Assembly: GCA_026984735.1 (NCBI GenBank) | Contig: JALSRN010000069.1 | Coordinates: 1-38,976 of the forward strand | From: Sedimenticola sp. | GTDB taxonomy: Bacteria; Pseudomonadota; Gammaproteobacteria; Chromatiales; Chromatiaceae | Length of the DNA: 38,976 nucleotides | Direction of reading: 5' to 3' | Shown: positions 15,918-27,983 of the stretch, one piece after another | How positions within the stretch are numbered: the stretch's first letter is position 1 | Layout: the number at the start of each line of letters is the position of its first letter | Notes under the pieces: model-generated | Told to the model about the DNA's origin: nothing | The model's input: only the letters and a program-made list of their open reading frames with translations | Databases searched by the model: none | Made by a program: the position numbers and the translations under genes

Positions 15918-15977
15918 ATGGTAGAACAGGAGCTTCCCAAGCTTCTAACGTGGGTTCGATTCCCATCACCCGCTCCA
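15904..15977 (+). tRNA. tRNA-Gly(CCC), CCA end encoded
   Basis: Folds as a complete cloverleaf of 74 bases: acceptor GCGGGTG with CACCCGC (7 pairs), D stem GTTC/GAAC, anticodon stem GGAGC/GCTTC with one G-U and loop TTCCCAA (anticodon CCC, reading GGG), T stem GTGGG/CCCAT around loop TTCGATT, discriminator T and an encoded CCA (15975-15977). It is the only tRNA in the window and follows a duplicated upstream segment. Confidence 0.96.
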
Positions 15978-16071
15978 AATTCCTTCATTCGCACCATCCC
16001 GGAATAACTCGAGAACGCCAGGCAGGGAGGCCGTTCACGCTCTTCTTGCCGGCAAAGGGGGAGTCCATACC

Positions 16072-17238
16072 ATGCCTATCCGTATTTTGCCGCTTCTTTC
16101 CCTCCTCTTTCTCGGCGGGCTTCTGGCCGGCTGCGAAAAACCTCCGGAGTCCCAGGCCAAACCCCGGGTCCGGCCGGTGAAGACCCTGGTGGTGGAGGGC
16201 GCCGTCGCTGGGGCTGTGCGCCGGTTTCCCGCCCGCATCGATTCGCTCAACAAGGCCGATCTCTCCTTCCGGGTGCAGGGCAAGGTGAAAGAGATCCGGG
16301 TGGTGGAAGGGCAGGAGGTGCGGGAGGGAGAGCTGCTGGCGCGCCTCGACGACACCGACTACCGCATCGTTCTCAACGACCGGCGGGCCAGCTACGACCG
16401 CGCCCGCAAGGATTTCGAACGGGCCAAGAAGCTGATCAAGCAGGGGTTCATCTCCCGCACCGACTACGACAAGCTCGAAGCCGCTTTCAAGAGCGCCCAG
16501 GCTGCGCTGAAGGCCGCCCGCCAGGATCTGGCCTACACCGAGCTCAAGGCCCCTTTTTCCGGCACCGTGGCCAAGCGGTACGTGGAGCGGTTCGAGGAGG
16601 TCCAGCCCAAACAGCCGGTGCTGGCGCTCAGCGACACCTCTTCGCTGAAGGTGATCTTCGACGTGCCCGAGAACATCGTCCAGTCCATCAAGCGCAGCGG
16701 TCGTGGCGAGCATGTGGACGTCTGGGCCGTTTTCGACACCCTGCCCGACAAGCACTTCAAGCTCAAGTTCCTCGAGGCCTCCACCCGCGCCGATCCACAG
16801 ACGCAGACCTTCAAAGTCACTTTCGTCATGCCCCGTCCGGCCGAGCTGAACATCCTGCCCGGCATGACCGCCAGCGTCACCGTGGATCTCTCCAAGGTGC
16901 TCAGCGGAGGGCGCGAGCGGCTGTTGCCGCTCACCGCCGTGACGGCCGATGCGGCCTTGGAACCCATCGTCTGGATGGTGGATGAGAAGAGCATGACGGT
17001 GCACCCCCGCAAGGTGAAGCTGGGCGAGATGCGGGGCGCCAAGGTGGAGGTGCTGGATGGAGTCGAGGACGGCATGCGGGTGGTCACCGCCGGCACCGCC
17101 TATATGGCCGATGGCATGAAGGTGCGGCTGCTGCCCCAGGTGGAGCAGGCCGAGCCCCGCCCGGACGACCTCAGGCTGATGTTGCTGGGACGCTGTGAAG
17201 CGCCCGCCGCCGGAAAGGGCGGGGAGAAGGCCGAATGA
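16072..17238 (+). CDS. RND efflux periplasmic adaptor (membrane fusion) lipoprotein
   Basis: A 388-residue HlyD/AcrA-type adaptor. The signal peptide ends in a lipobox LLAGC (Cys about residue 22), so it is probably lipid-anchored. The order is a first barrel-sandwich half (FRVQGKVKEIRVVEGQEVREGELLARLDD), a coiled-coil hairpin at about 105-150, the second lipoyl half (LAYTELKAPFSGTVAKRYVERFEEV), a beta-barrel domain and a membrane-proximal domain. A run of AGGGGG precedes ATG 16072. The stop overlaps the permease start by four bases. No outer-membrane TolC-type partner is encoded nearby, so it must be supplied from elsewhere. Confidence 0.94.
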   Translation: MPIRILPLLSLLFLGGLLAGCEKPPESQAKPRVRPVKTLVVEGAVAGAVRRFPARIDSLNKADLSFRVQGKVKEIRVVEGQEVREGELLARLDDTDYRIVLNDRRASYDRARKDFERAKKLIKQGFISRTDYDKLEAAFKSAQAALKAARQDLAYTELKAPFSGTVAKRYVERFEEVQPKQPVLALSDTSSLKVIFDVPENIVQSIKRSGRGEHVDVWAVFDTLPDKHFKLKFLEASTRADPQTQTFKVTFVMPRPAELNILPGMTASVTVDLSKVLSGGRERLLPLTAVTADAALEPIVWMVDEKSMTVHPRKVKLGEMRGAKVEVLDGVEDGMRVVTAGTAYMADGMKVRLLPQVEQAEPRPDDLRLMLLGRCEAPAAGKGGEKAE

Positions 17239-20200
17239 ACATCGGGGAGTATTCGGTCCGAAGGCCGGTGGTCTCCTGGTTGCTGATCCTCATCATGGTG
17301 GGGGGCGGCATCTACGGCTTCGAGAAGATCGGCAAGCTGGAGGACCCCAACTTCACCATCAAAAAGGCCAAGATCATCACCTATTATCCCGGCGCCACGG
17401 CGCGGCAGGTGCAGGACGAGGTGACCTACCACATTGAGGACGCGGTGCAGCTCATGGGTCAGCTCAAGCGCATCAGCATGGCGATCTCGCGTCCCGGGAT
17501 GTCGGACATCAGTCTCGAATTCAAGGACGAGTACACCGCCGAGGATTTTCCCGCCATCTATGACGAGCTGCGGCGCAAGATCGCCGACATGAAGCGCAAG
17601 CTGCCGCCGGGCGTGAATCCCATCATCGTCGATGATTTCGCCGACGTCTACGGCGTCTATCTGGCGCTCCACGGCGAAGGCTACACCTACCGGGATCTCA
17701 AGGACGTGGCCGACGACCTGAAGAAGCAACTGGTGCTGGTGCCCGGGGTGCGCAAGGTGGTGATCGGCGGCGCGCAACCGGAGGTGGTCTATCTGGAGAT
17801 CTCGCGGCAGAAGCTGGGCGAGCTGGGCATTCCCATGGAACGCATTGCCGCCATTCTCAAGTCGCAGAACGTGGTGGCGGACGCCGGCAAGGTGCGGGTG
17901 GGCAAGGACTACATCCGCATTCAGCCCACCGGCGAGTTCACCTCGGTGAAGTCCATCGGCGACGTGCTGCTGGTCTCCGACGGCAAGAAGCTGGTCTATT
18001 TGAAAGATATCGCCCGCATCCACCGCCTCTACCGCGAGGTGCCGGAGAAGCTGGTCTATTTCAACGGCCGGCCGTCGCTCACCCTGGGCATCTCCATGCG
18101 CTCGGGAGAGAACGTCGTCGCCGTGGGCCGCGCTCTGCGCGAGCGGTTTCGACAGCTCCAGGGTGGCATCCCGGTGGGCATGAAGCTGGACGTCATCTAC
18201 AGTCAGCCCGACGAGGTGGACAAGTCGGTGAGCGGCTTCATCGTCAGCGTGGGACAGGCCATCGCCATCGTCATCGTGGTGCTGCTGCTCTTCATGGGGC
18301 TCACCTCGGGTCTGATCATCGGCGCCGTGCTGCTCATCACCGTGGCGGGTACGCTCTTCATCATGCAGCTCTACGGCATCGAGCTGCAGCGGATTTCCCT
18401 GGGCGCTCTGGTCATCGCCTTGGGCATGCTGGTGGACAACGCCATCGTGGTGGCCGAAGGAATGCTGATCCGCTTGCAGGCGGGGATGAAACCGGCCCAG
18501 GCGGCGCGCGAGGTGGTGGGCAAGAACGCCATGGCGCTGCTGGGAGGCACGGTGATCGGCATTCTCGCCTTCTCCGCCATCGGCCTCTCCCAGGACAGCA
18601 CCGGGGAGTTCGCCCGATCCCTCTTCTACGTGATTCTCATCTCCCTGCTGCTCTCCTGGGTGACCGCGGTGAGTTCCACCCCTCTGCTCTGCGCGCTGCT
18701 CATCAAGCCGAAAAAGGGAGCGAAGTCGGGGGAAGATCCCTACGGCAAGGGCTTTTTCCGCGTCTATCGGAACTTCGTCAAGCGGCTCATCCGCTTGCGC
18801 TGGCTCACGGTGGGGGTGGTGGTGGCTCTCTTCGTGGCGGCGGTCTACGGCTATGGTTTCGTCAAGCAGGCCTTCTTCCCCAACGCCAATACGCCCATGT
18901 TCTTCGTGGATCTGTGGGAGCCCGAGGGCACCGACATCCGGGTGACGCGGGACGATGCCCTCGAGGTGGAGCGTTTTCTGCGCCGCCAGCCGGGGGTGGT
19001 GAGCACCACCACTTTGGTGGGCGGTGGCGACGCCCGTTTCTCGCTGGTGTACGAGCCCAAGGAGGAGAGCCCCGCCTACGCCCAGGTGATCGTGCAGACC
19101 CAGAACCGCGAACAGATCGCCGGCGCGTGGGATGCGGTGGCGGCCTACATGAAGGAGAAGCTGCCCCAGCTCGACCCCATCATCAAGCCGCTTCGCATCG
19201 GCCCCGGCCGCGACGGCAAGATCGAAGCGCGCATCAGCGGTCCCGATCCGGTGGTGCTGCGCCGGCTTTCGGAAAAGGTGAAGGCGATCATGCGCGCCGA
19301 TCCCGAATCCATCGAGGTACGCGACGATTGGCGCAATCCGGTGGCCTACATCCAGCCGCTGTTCAACGAGCAGGTGGGCCGGCAGCTCGGCGTGAGTCGC
19401 CAGGATCTCGCCTCGGCGCTCAAGGCCGCCTTCGAGGGCGAAACTGTGGGCGCCTACCGCGACAGCATTCGCATGCTGCCCATCCTGCTGCGTCCGCCCG
19501 CCAAGGAGCGGGGCGACGTGGGCAACATCAAGGACATCCGCGTCTGGAGCCCGGTGTTGAAAAAGGCGGTGCCGGTGGCGCAGGTGGTGAGCGGATTTGA
19601 GACCAAGTTCGAGAACACGGTGATCCGCAGCCGCGACCGCATGCAGACCATCATCGCCTCCTGCAACCCCAAGGGAGAACTGGCCACCCCGTTGTTCCAG
19701 CGCCTGCGTCCCAAGATCGAGGCCATCGACCTGCCGCCGGGCTACCGCCTGAGCTGGGGCGGAGAGTACGAGGATTCCAAGAACGCCCAGGCGGGCCTGG
19801 CCAAGGCGATTCCGGTGGGCTTCCTGCTGATGATCATCGTCTCCATCCTGCTCTTCGGGAAGGTGCGGCAGCCGCTGATCATCTGGCTCACCGTGCCCCT
19901 GGCCCTCATCGGCATCACCGCCGGGTTGCTGGGCTTCAAAGGGGCCTTCGACTTCATGTCGCTGCTCGGCGCCCTGAGCCTCATCGGCCTGCTGATCAAG
20001 AACGCCATCGTGCTCATCGAAGAGATCGACCAGCAGATCGAGGAGGGCAAGCCCAAGCTCACCGCCATCCTCGATTCGGCCACCAGCCGGCTGCGGCCGG
20101 TGACCATGGCGGCGGCCACCACCATCCTGGGGATGATTCCGCTGCTCAAGGACGTCTTCTTCGTCAACATGTCCATCACCATCATGGCGGGGCTGGGCTT

Positions 20201-20279
20201 CGCCACCTTCCTCACCCTGCTGGTGGTGCCGGTGCTCTACGCCATCTTCTTCCGGGTGCCCTATTCGAACGAGGCTTGA
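17235..20279 (+). CDS. RND efflux permease
   Basis: A 1014-residue inner-membrane pump subunit of the AcrB/HAE1-like superfamily, with helix 1 at the N-terminus (VVSWLLILIMVGGGIYGF), a large periplasmic domain at about 35-335, helices 2-6, a second porter loop, and helices 8-12. The proton-relay segment in helix 4 reads GMLVDNAIVVAEG, with Asp401-Asn402 where AcrB has Asp-Asp; the lysine of helix 10 is kept in GLLIKNAIVLIEE. The DN form is common in an environmental subfamily as I recall. Substrate cannot be read. Coupled to the adaptor by ATGA and closed by a terminator at 20287. Confidence 0.95.
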   Translation: MNIGEYSVRRPVVSWLLILIMVGGGIYGFEKIGKLEDPNFTIKKAKIITYYPGATARQVQDEVTYHIEDAVQLMGQLKRISMAISRPGMSDISLEFKDEYTAEDFPAIYDELRRKIADMKRKLPPGVNPIIVDDFADVYGVYLALHGEGYTYRDLKDVADDLKKQLVLVPGVRKVVIGGAQPEVVYLEISRQKLGELGIPMERIAAILKSQNVVADAGKVRVGKDYIRIQPTGEFTSVKSIGDVLLVSDGKKLVYLKDIARIHRLYREVPEKLVYFNGRPSLTLGISMRSGENVVAVGRALRERFRQLQGGIPVGMKLDVIYSQPDEVDKSVSGFIVSVGQAIAIVIVVLLLFMGLTSGLIIGAVLLITVAGTLFIMQLYGIELQRISLGALVIALGMLVDNAIVVAEGMLIRLQAGMKPAQAAREVVGKNAMALLGGTVIGILAFSAIGLSQDSTGEFARSLFYVILISLLLSWVTAVSSTPLLCALLIKPKKGAKSGEDPYGKGFFRVYRNFVKRLIRLRWLTVGVVVALFVAAVYGYGFVKQAFFPNANTPMFFVDLWEPEGTDIRVTRDDALEVERFLRRQPGVVSTTTLVGGGDARFSLVYEPKEESPAYAQVIVQTQNREQIAGAWDAVAAYMKEKLPQLDPIIKPLRIGPGRDGKIEARISGPDPVVLRRLSEKVKAIMRADPESIEVRDDWRNPVAYIQPLFNEQVGRQLGVSRQDLASALKAAFEGETVGAYRDSIRMLPILLRPPAKERGDVGNIKDIRVWSPVLKKAVPVAQVVSGFETKFENTVIRSRDRMQTIIASCNPKGELATPLFQRLRPKIEAIDLPPGYRLSWGGEYEDSKNAQAGLAKAIPVGFLLMIIVSILLFGKVRQPLIIWLTVPLALIGITAGLLGFKGAFDFMSLLGALSLIGLLIKNAIVLIEEIDQQIEEGKPKLTAILDSATSRLRPVTMAAATTILGMIPLLKDVFFVNMSITIMAGLGFATFLTLLVVPVLYAIFFRVPYSNEA

Positions 20280-20286
20280 GCCCACG

Positions 20287-20315
20287 AAAAAGCCCCCGCC
20301 GGAGCGGGGGCTTTT
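20287..20315 (+). terminator. Bidirectional rho-independent terminator
   Basis: GCCCCCGC (20292-20299), loop CGGA, GCGGGGGC (20304-20311): eight perfect G-C pairs, preceded by five A and followed by four T. It works on both strands and lies between the convergent RND permease (+) and ssb (-). Confidence 0.93.
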
Positions 20316-20344
20316 CCATCTCCAGAGGTGGCGGCTTCGGCCGG

Positions 20345-20806
20345 TCAGAAAGGGATGTCGTCCTCGAAGCCGCCCTCGTCCATGGGCGAGGAGGGGGTCG
20401 CGCCCCCCGCCGGTTGCCCTGGCTCCTGCTGCTGCGCCGGCCGGTTGAAGGGGGCGTCGCCGCCGCCGCGGCTGTCGAGCATCTGCATCTCGTTGGCGAC
20501 GATCTCGGTGGTGTAACGGTCCTGGCCGTCCTGTCCCTGCCATTTGCGGGTACGCAGGCTGCCTTCGATGTAGACCTTGGAGCCTTTGTGCAGATACTGC
20601 CCGGCGATCTCGGCCAACCGGTTGAAGAAGACCACCCGGTGCCATTCGGTCCGCTCCTGCTGCTCGCCCGTGTTCTTGTCCTTCCAGGTCTCGGAAGTCG
20701 CCACGGTGATGTTGGTCACCGCCCCGCCGCTGGGCATGTAACGGGTTTCCGGTTCGCGGCCGAGATTGCCGATGAGAATGACCTTGTTGACGCCTCTGCT
20801 TGCCAT
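20345..20806 (-). CDS. ssb: Single-stranded DNA-binding protein
   Basis: A 153-residue SSB. The ATG at 20806 ([23 protein letters not shown]) has AGGAGG a few bases upstream; an in-frame extension is dismissed. The OB-fold contains [40 protein letters not shown] and [16 protein letters not shown] glycine/proline/glutamine-rich linker leads to the acidic tip DDIPF, which recruits replication and repair proteins. It follows the MFS gene in the same direction (62 bases), a common gammaproteobacterial neighbourhood with uvrA. Confidence 0.98.
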   Translation of the reverse strand: MASRGVNKVILIGNLGREPETRYMPSGGAVTNITVATSETWKDKNTGEQQERTEWHRVVFFNRLAEIAGQYLHKGSKVYIEGSLRTRKWQGQDGQDRYTTEIVANEMQMLDSRGGGDAPFNRPAQQQEPGQPAGGATPSSPMDEGGFEDDIPF

Positions 20807-20868
20807 GATGCCTCCTGTGGTTTTCCTTCCCTGGCGCGGGTTCTTCCGATCGGTCGATTCTACCGGAA

Positions 20869-22092
20869 TCAACCCGCCGTTGTCGCCGGACTGCTCCCTT
20901 TGACCGGCACCTCCATCCCCTGCGCCGCCAGCAGCCAGATCAGGGCGATGAGCGCGCCGGTGACGAAGACCATGGTGGTGCCGTAGTGTTGATGCACCCA
21001 GCCGCCGCTGAGGCCTCCCATGAAGGCGCCGCTGAACTGGGAGGTGGAATAGACTCCCATGGCGGTACCGCGGATGTTGCCCGGCGCCAGTTTGGAGACC
21101 AGGGAAGGGAGGGTGGCTTCCAGGGTATTAAAGGCGGTGAAGAAGGCGAGCAGCGCCAAACCCAGCCCCCAAAGGCTGCCTTCGAAGGCGTAGAGGCCGA
21201 TCTGCGCCAGCCCCAGCAGGCCGATGGCGCCCAGGAAGACCTCCTTCATCTTCCCGCCCTTCTCGGCCTTGATGACGAAGGGCACCATCAACCCCATGCC
21301 GCCGAGCATCACCGGCAGGTAGAGCCAGGCGTGGCGGCTCTCCGGCAGGCCGGCGTCCACCAGCTCCAAGGGCACCGCCAGGAAGAGGGCGGTGAGCACC
21401 AGGTGGAGGCAGAAGATGCCCAGATCCAGGCGCAGCAGCTGGGTGTTGCGCAGCACCTTTCCGAAAAGGCCGGGCACCGGCTCCGCCTCGCCGTGGACGC
21501 TGCTCCGCCGCGGCGTGGGAATCACGCCCAGGAGGATGGCGATGCCCACCAGGGCGAGAGCGGCGGTGATCCAGAAGAGGCCGGGCACCCCCACCCAGGC
21601 GTTGAACAGAGGGCCGGCGATGAGCGCGACGGTGAAGGAGAAGCCGATGGTGACCCCCACCGTGGCCATGGCCCGGGTGCGGTGGCTGTCGCGGGTGAGG
21701 TCCGCCAGCAGGGCCATGACCGCCGCCGCCACCGCGCCGCTGCCCTGGAGGGCGCGGCCGGCGATGATGGTCCAGATGTCGTCGGCGGTGGCCGCCACCA
21801 CCGAGCCGGCGGCGAACAGCAGCAACCCCGCCACGATCACCGGCTTGCGACCGATGCGGTCGGAGATCAAGCCGAAAGGCACCTGGAGAACGGCCTGGGT
21901 GAGGCCGTAGATGCCGATGGCGATGCCGGTGAGCAGCGGCGTGGCCGAAGGCAGGCGTTCGGCGTAGAGAGCGAACACCGGCAGGATCAGGAAAAGCCCC
22001 AGCATGCGCGAACCGTAGATGGCGGCCAGGCCGAAGGTGGCACGCCGTTCTTCGGGTAGGAGTCCCTCTTCTTCCAGTTTTTCCTGTTTCAT
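20869..22092 (-). CDS. MFS transporter (YajR-like)
   Basis: A 407-residue major facilitator with twelve predicted helices. ATG 22092 ([19 protein letters not shown]) is preferred over ATG 22122, which would sit inside the uvrA promoter region. MFS motif A is seen as [16 protein letters not shown] after helix 2, and motif C-like glycines in helix 5. The tail is short and lacks the extra C-terminal domain of E. coli YajR, so the comparison is loose. Substrate unknown. It lies between ssb and the divergent uvrA, a linkage common in this class. Confidence 0.88.
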   Translation of the reverse strand: MKQEKLEEEGLLPEERRATFGLAAIYGSRMLGLFLILPVFALYAERLPSATPLLTGIAIGIYGLTQAVLQVPFGLISDRIGRKPVIVAGLLLFAAGSVVAATADDIWTIIAGRALQGSGAVAAAVMALLADLTRDSHRTRAMATVGVTIGFSFTVALIAGPLFNAWVGVPGLFWITAALALVGIAILLGVIPTPRRSSVHGEAEPVPGLFGKVLRNTQLLRLDLGIFCLHLVLTALFLAVPLELVDAGLPESRHAWLYLPVMLGGMGLMVPFVIKAEKGGKMKEVFLGAIGLLGLAQIGLYAFEGSLWGLGLALLAFFTAFNTLEATLPSLVSKLAPGNIRGTAMGVYSTSQFSGAFMGGLSGGWVHQHYGTTMVFVTGALIALIWLLAAQGMEVPVKGSSPATTAG

Positions 22093-22099
22093 CTGCTGT

Positions 22100-22129
22100 T
22101 TGCTGCCTGCTGGAAAAAACATTTATATT
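22100..22129 (+). promoter_or_regulatory. Probable sigma70 promoter of uvrA
   Basis: TTGCTG (22100-22105) and TATATT (22124-22129) with an 18-base spacer, 38 bases before the uvrA start. I looked for a LexA box of the CTG-N10-CAG kind here and saw none. Confidence 0.55.
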
Positions 22130-22166
22130 ACTGCGTTTCCCTTGGTCGAAAAAAGCCACCGCCGGC

Positions 22167-25019
<2,853 letters not shown>

Positions 25020-25328
25020 AGAAGGGGAAAGGGAGCGGCGCCGTACCCTCGTCCTTTTCCTCCCAAGCCGTTTCACTTCACTGGCGTGAGCGACCCCAGG
25101 GTGTCGGCTCGATCGCTTGGCATTGATGAAACGCCCGAATTCGAAGGATCGCCAAGCCCGCCGATGAACGATAAGAGGATAGAGGCGATGTACGCCTTGG
25201 CCGCCGCGAAACCGGGACGTCGCCCGCCTGAAAGCGCATCGAGGAACAGGAAACCCGGAATGCCCGCGGAAGCATCCACGAAAAAGACGGGGAATGCGTC
25301 GGACACGGAAGTAATAGGATGGCGACGA
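25020..25328. other. Gap between uvrA and selO
   Basis: 309 bases with no gene I can support. The frame of selO stays open through it to 25086 (81 codons), and a minus-strand frame (25073-25390) is also open, but neither resembles a known protein. An inverted repeat GCTTGGC (about 25119-25125) and GCCAAGC lies within it, with an EcoRI-like GAATTC between. The region looks less GC-rich than its flanks. Confidence 0.6.
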
Positions 25329-26837
25329 GTGAACCACCACCATCCAGATCCGTTGACCGGCTGCGACCTTTCCATTCCGTTCGAGAACACCTATTTCAGG
25401 GAACTGGAGGGGCTCTACCGTTCCTGGAAGGGCGATTCGGTGCCCGATCCGAACATCCTGATCTTCAACCAGGGGCTCGCGGATGAACTTGGACTGCCGC
25501 CGGCGCTCCACTCGCGGGCCGGCGCCCGCCTGTTGTGCGGCATGACGGTGCCCGAAGGCGTCACGCCCCTCGCCCAAGCCTATGCCGGTCATCAGTTCGG
25601 AAATTTCGTGCCCCAGCTGGGGGACGGCCGGGCGCTGTTGCTGGGGGAGCTGGTGGACTCCGAAGGGCGGCGTCGCGACCTCCATCTGAAGGGCTCCGGG
25701 GCCACCCCCTTTTCCCGGGGCGGGGACGGCAAGGCGGGATTGGGGCCGATGCTGCGGGAGTTCGCGATCTCGGAAGCGCTGCACGCGTTGGGCGTTCCCA
25801 CCACCCGCTCGCTGGCGGTGGTGACCACCGGCGAGCGCATCGCCCGGCAGAACGGGCCGGAGCCGGGCGCGGTGCTGGCGCGGGTGGCGGCCAGCCACAT
25901 CCGCGTGGGCACCTTCCAATACGCAGCGGTTCACCATGGCCCGCGAATGGTGCGACGGCTGGCGGATTACGCCATCGCCCGCCACGATCCAGAACTGCGG
26001 GAAAGAGAAGGACGCCATCTCCTTTTTCTGGAACGGGTCATCGAGCGTCAGGTGCGGCTCGTCGCCCGCTGGATGCAGGTGGGGTTCATTCACGGAGTGA
26101 TGAACACCGACAACATGACCGTCTCGGGGGAGACCATCGACTACGGTCCCTGCGCGTTCATGGACGCCTACCATCCTGCCACGGTGTTCAGTTCCATCGA
26201 CCACCAGGGACGTTACGCCTACGGCAATCAGCCGAGGATCCTGCAGTGGAATCTGGCGCGCTTCGCGGAGACCTTGATCCCGCTGCTCGACGACGACGAA
26301 GAGAGGGCCCTGGAGCTGGCCACCGAGCGCATCCAAGCCGTTCCGACCCGCTTCGCCCGGGTCTGGCTGGAGGGCATGCGCCTCAAGCTGGGAATGGAAT
26401 CGGCGGAGGAGGGCGACCGCCGGCTGGTGGAAGGACTGCTGGCGCTGTTGCGGGAACAGGGCGTCGATTTCACGCTGGCCTTTCGTCGTCTGGGGGATGC
26501 CGCCGCCGGCGATCCTCGAGGGTTTCAGGAGCTGTTCAGCGATCCCGCGGTGACCGTTCCCTGGCTGGAGCGGTGGCGGGCGCGTCTGGCGAGGGATTCC
26601 CTGCCCGACCACCGTCGCCGCGATCGGATGATGCGGGTCAATCCGCTGTACATTCCCCGCAACCACAAGGTGGAAGAGGCGCTGCGGTCGTCGGTGGAGA
26701 GGGGGGATCCGGGGCCGCTGGAGCGGCTGCTCCAGGCGGTCGTCTCACCTTTCGAGGAGAAGCCGGGAATGGACGACTTCGCCCGGCCCGCGCCGCCGGA
26801 GTTCAACGCCTCCTACCGCACCTTCTGCGGCACCTGA
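25329..26837 (+). CDS. selO: Protein adenylyltransferase SelO (YdiU)
   Basis: A 502-residue pseudokinase that transfers AMP to Ser, Thr or Tyr of target proteins; in E. coli it protects against oxidative stress. GTG 25329 (VNHHHPDPLTGCDLSIPFENTY) is preferred because AGGA sits nine bases upstream and it matches the family N-terminus; the frame is open 81 codons further. Family blocks are YAGHQFGNFVPQLGDGRA, DLHLKGSGATPFSRGGDGKA, REFAISEALHALGVPTTRSL, HGVMNTDNM with the metal-binding Asn/Asp, and TIDYGPCAFMD. The C-terminus is FCGT: a cysteine codon stands where many SelO proteins have selenocysteine, the usual bacterial form. Confidence 0.96.
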   Translation: MNHHHPDPLTGCDLSIPFENTYFRELEGLYRSWKGDSVPDPNILIFNQGLADELGLPPALHSRAGARLLCGMTVPEGVTPLAQAYAGHQFGNFVPQLGDGRALLLGELVDSEGRRRDLHLKGSGATPFSRGGDGKAGLGPMLREFAISEALHALGVPTTRSLAVVTTGERIARQNGPEPGAVLARVAASHIRVGTFQYAAVHHGPRMVRRLADYAIARHDPELREREGRHLLFLERVIERQVRLVARWMQVGFIHGVMNTDNMTVSGETIDYGPCAFMDAYHPATVFSSIDHQGRYAYGNQPRILQWNLARFAETLIPLLDDDEERALELATERIQAVPTRFARVWLEGMRLKLGMESAEEGDRRLVEGLLALLREQGVDFTLAFRRLGDAAAGDPRGFQELFSDPAVTVPWLERWRARLARDSLPDHRRRDRMMRVNPLYIPRNHKVEEALRSSVERGDPGPLERLLQAVVSPFEEKPGMDDFARPAPPEFNASYRTFCGT

Positions 26838-26965
26838 CCGGAAAAGAGCCGCGCGCCGTGGGACCGCATCGTCCGTTCTCCTGGTGTCTTCCTGCCGAAG
26901 GGGCGCGCTGTCGCCCGCGCGGAGAAGCGGTGACGTGACGGTCCCGCTTGGATAATGTTGCGCGG

Positions 26966-27880
26966 ATGAACCAAGCCATCGCCAACGCCGCTTTTCTGAT
27001 CCTGGCCGGGGTGCTCTGGCGCCGGCTGCGCCCTTTCGGCACCGACGCGGTGCCGATGCGCCAGGCGCTCACCTCCCTCGTCTACGGCCTTTTGCTGCCG
27101 GCGCTGGTGCTGCTGGTGCTGTGGCGGGTGCCCCTGGGGATCGCCGCGCTGCAGGTGGCTTTCATCGCTCTGTTCTGCGTGCTCGGCGGATTGGGGCTGG
27201 CCTGGCTCTGGTTTCGCCGGCGGAGCCCTTCGGAACGCTCGCTGGGCACCGTGCTGCTGGCCGCCGGCTGGGGCAATTTCACCTATCTCGGCCTGCCGGT
27301 GTTGGAGGGCACGCTGGGTGAATGGGCACGCGGCGTCGCCATCCAGTTCGATCTCTTCGCCGCCACGCCGCTGCTGCTCACCTTGGGCATCCTGCTGGCC
27401 AGCCGGCTTGGAGGAAGGGCGGCGCCGCGCGGCTTGTTGCGCGAGCTGCTGACGGTGCCTCCCATCTGGGCGGCGCTGGCGGGCGTGCTGTTGAACGCGG
27501 CGGGCGTGCCCATGGGCGCTTGGCTGGAACAGTTGCTGGAGATGCTGGGCGGCGGCGTGGTGCCTTTGATGCTCTTCTCCACCGGGTTGGCGCTGCACTG
27601 GGAGCCGGGTCTGCGGGAGAAGTTTCGCCTGGTGGCGCCGGTGTTGTTGATCCGCCTGCTGCTGGCGCCGGCGGCGGTGCTGGGGCTGGCCCTGCTGCTG
27701 GGCGTGAAGGGCGACCTGCGCACCGCCGTCGTGCTGGAGGCGGCCATGCCCAGCATGGTGCTGGGGCTGGTGTTGTGCGACCGCTTCGGGCTGGACACCC
27801 GACTCTACGCCGAGATCGTGGTGCTCACCACGGGCCTGGCCGCGCTCACCCTGCCGTTGTGGTTTTTCCGGCTCGCATGA
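26966..27880 (+). CDS. AEC-family (auxin efflux carrier-like) permease
   Basis: A 304-residue polytopic protein with about eight to ten helices, starting at ATG 26966 (MNQAIANAAFLILAGVLWRRLRPFG). The N-terminal half has VYGLLLPALVLLVLW and GWGNFTYLGLPVLEG, where the conserved GN(F/T)...GLP pattern of AEC permeases occurs; the second half repeats it in the PIWAALAGVLLNAAGV and EAAMPSMVLGLVLCDRFGLD segments. AEC proteins transport malate, malonate or similar anions in bacteria; the substrate here is not known. It stands alone, 128 bases after selO. Confidence 0.87.
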   Translation: MNQAIANAAFLILAGVLWRRLRPFGTDAVPMRQALTSLVYGLLLPALVLLVLWRVPLGIAALQVAFIALFCVLGGLGLAWLWFRRRSPSERSLGTVLLAAGWGNFTYLGLPVLEGTLGEWARGVAIQFDLFAATPLLLTLGILLASRLGGRAAPRGLLRELLTVPPIWAALAGVLLNAAGVPMGAWLEQLLEMLGGGVVPLMLFSTGLALHWEPGLREKFRLVAPVLLIRLLLAPAAVLGLALLLGVKGDLRTAVVLEAAMPSMVLGLVLCDRFGLDTRLYAEIVVLTTGLAALTLPLWFFRLA

Positions 27881-27983
27881 GGGAGGAAGGTCGGGGCCCG
27901 CTTCCTCCGCGATTTGCTTTTCCGCTTTCACTCCTTCTATTCTCTCTTCCTGATGGAATTCTGGCGATCCGACGGAGGGCGCG

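Noticed and set aside
17100-20645. A 1181-codon minus-strand frame opposite the RND permease
   Set aside because: Same kind of shadow; histidine-rich and without recognisable domains, while the plus strand encodes a complete RND pump.
22093-22166. A LexA (SOS) box between the MFS gene and uvrA
   Set aside because: No CTG-N10-CAG arrangement could be found on either strand.
25073-25390. Minus-strand 105-codon frame between uvrA and selO
   Set aside because: Its first part lies inside selO, and the translated sequence matches no family I know; no ribosome site.
26826-26837. Selenocysteine in SelO
   Set aside because: The C-terminal FCGT uses TGC (cysteine), not an in-frame TGA, and no SECIS-like hairpin was evident.
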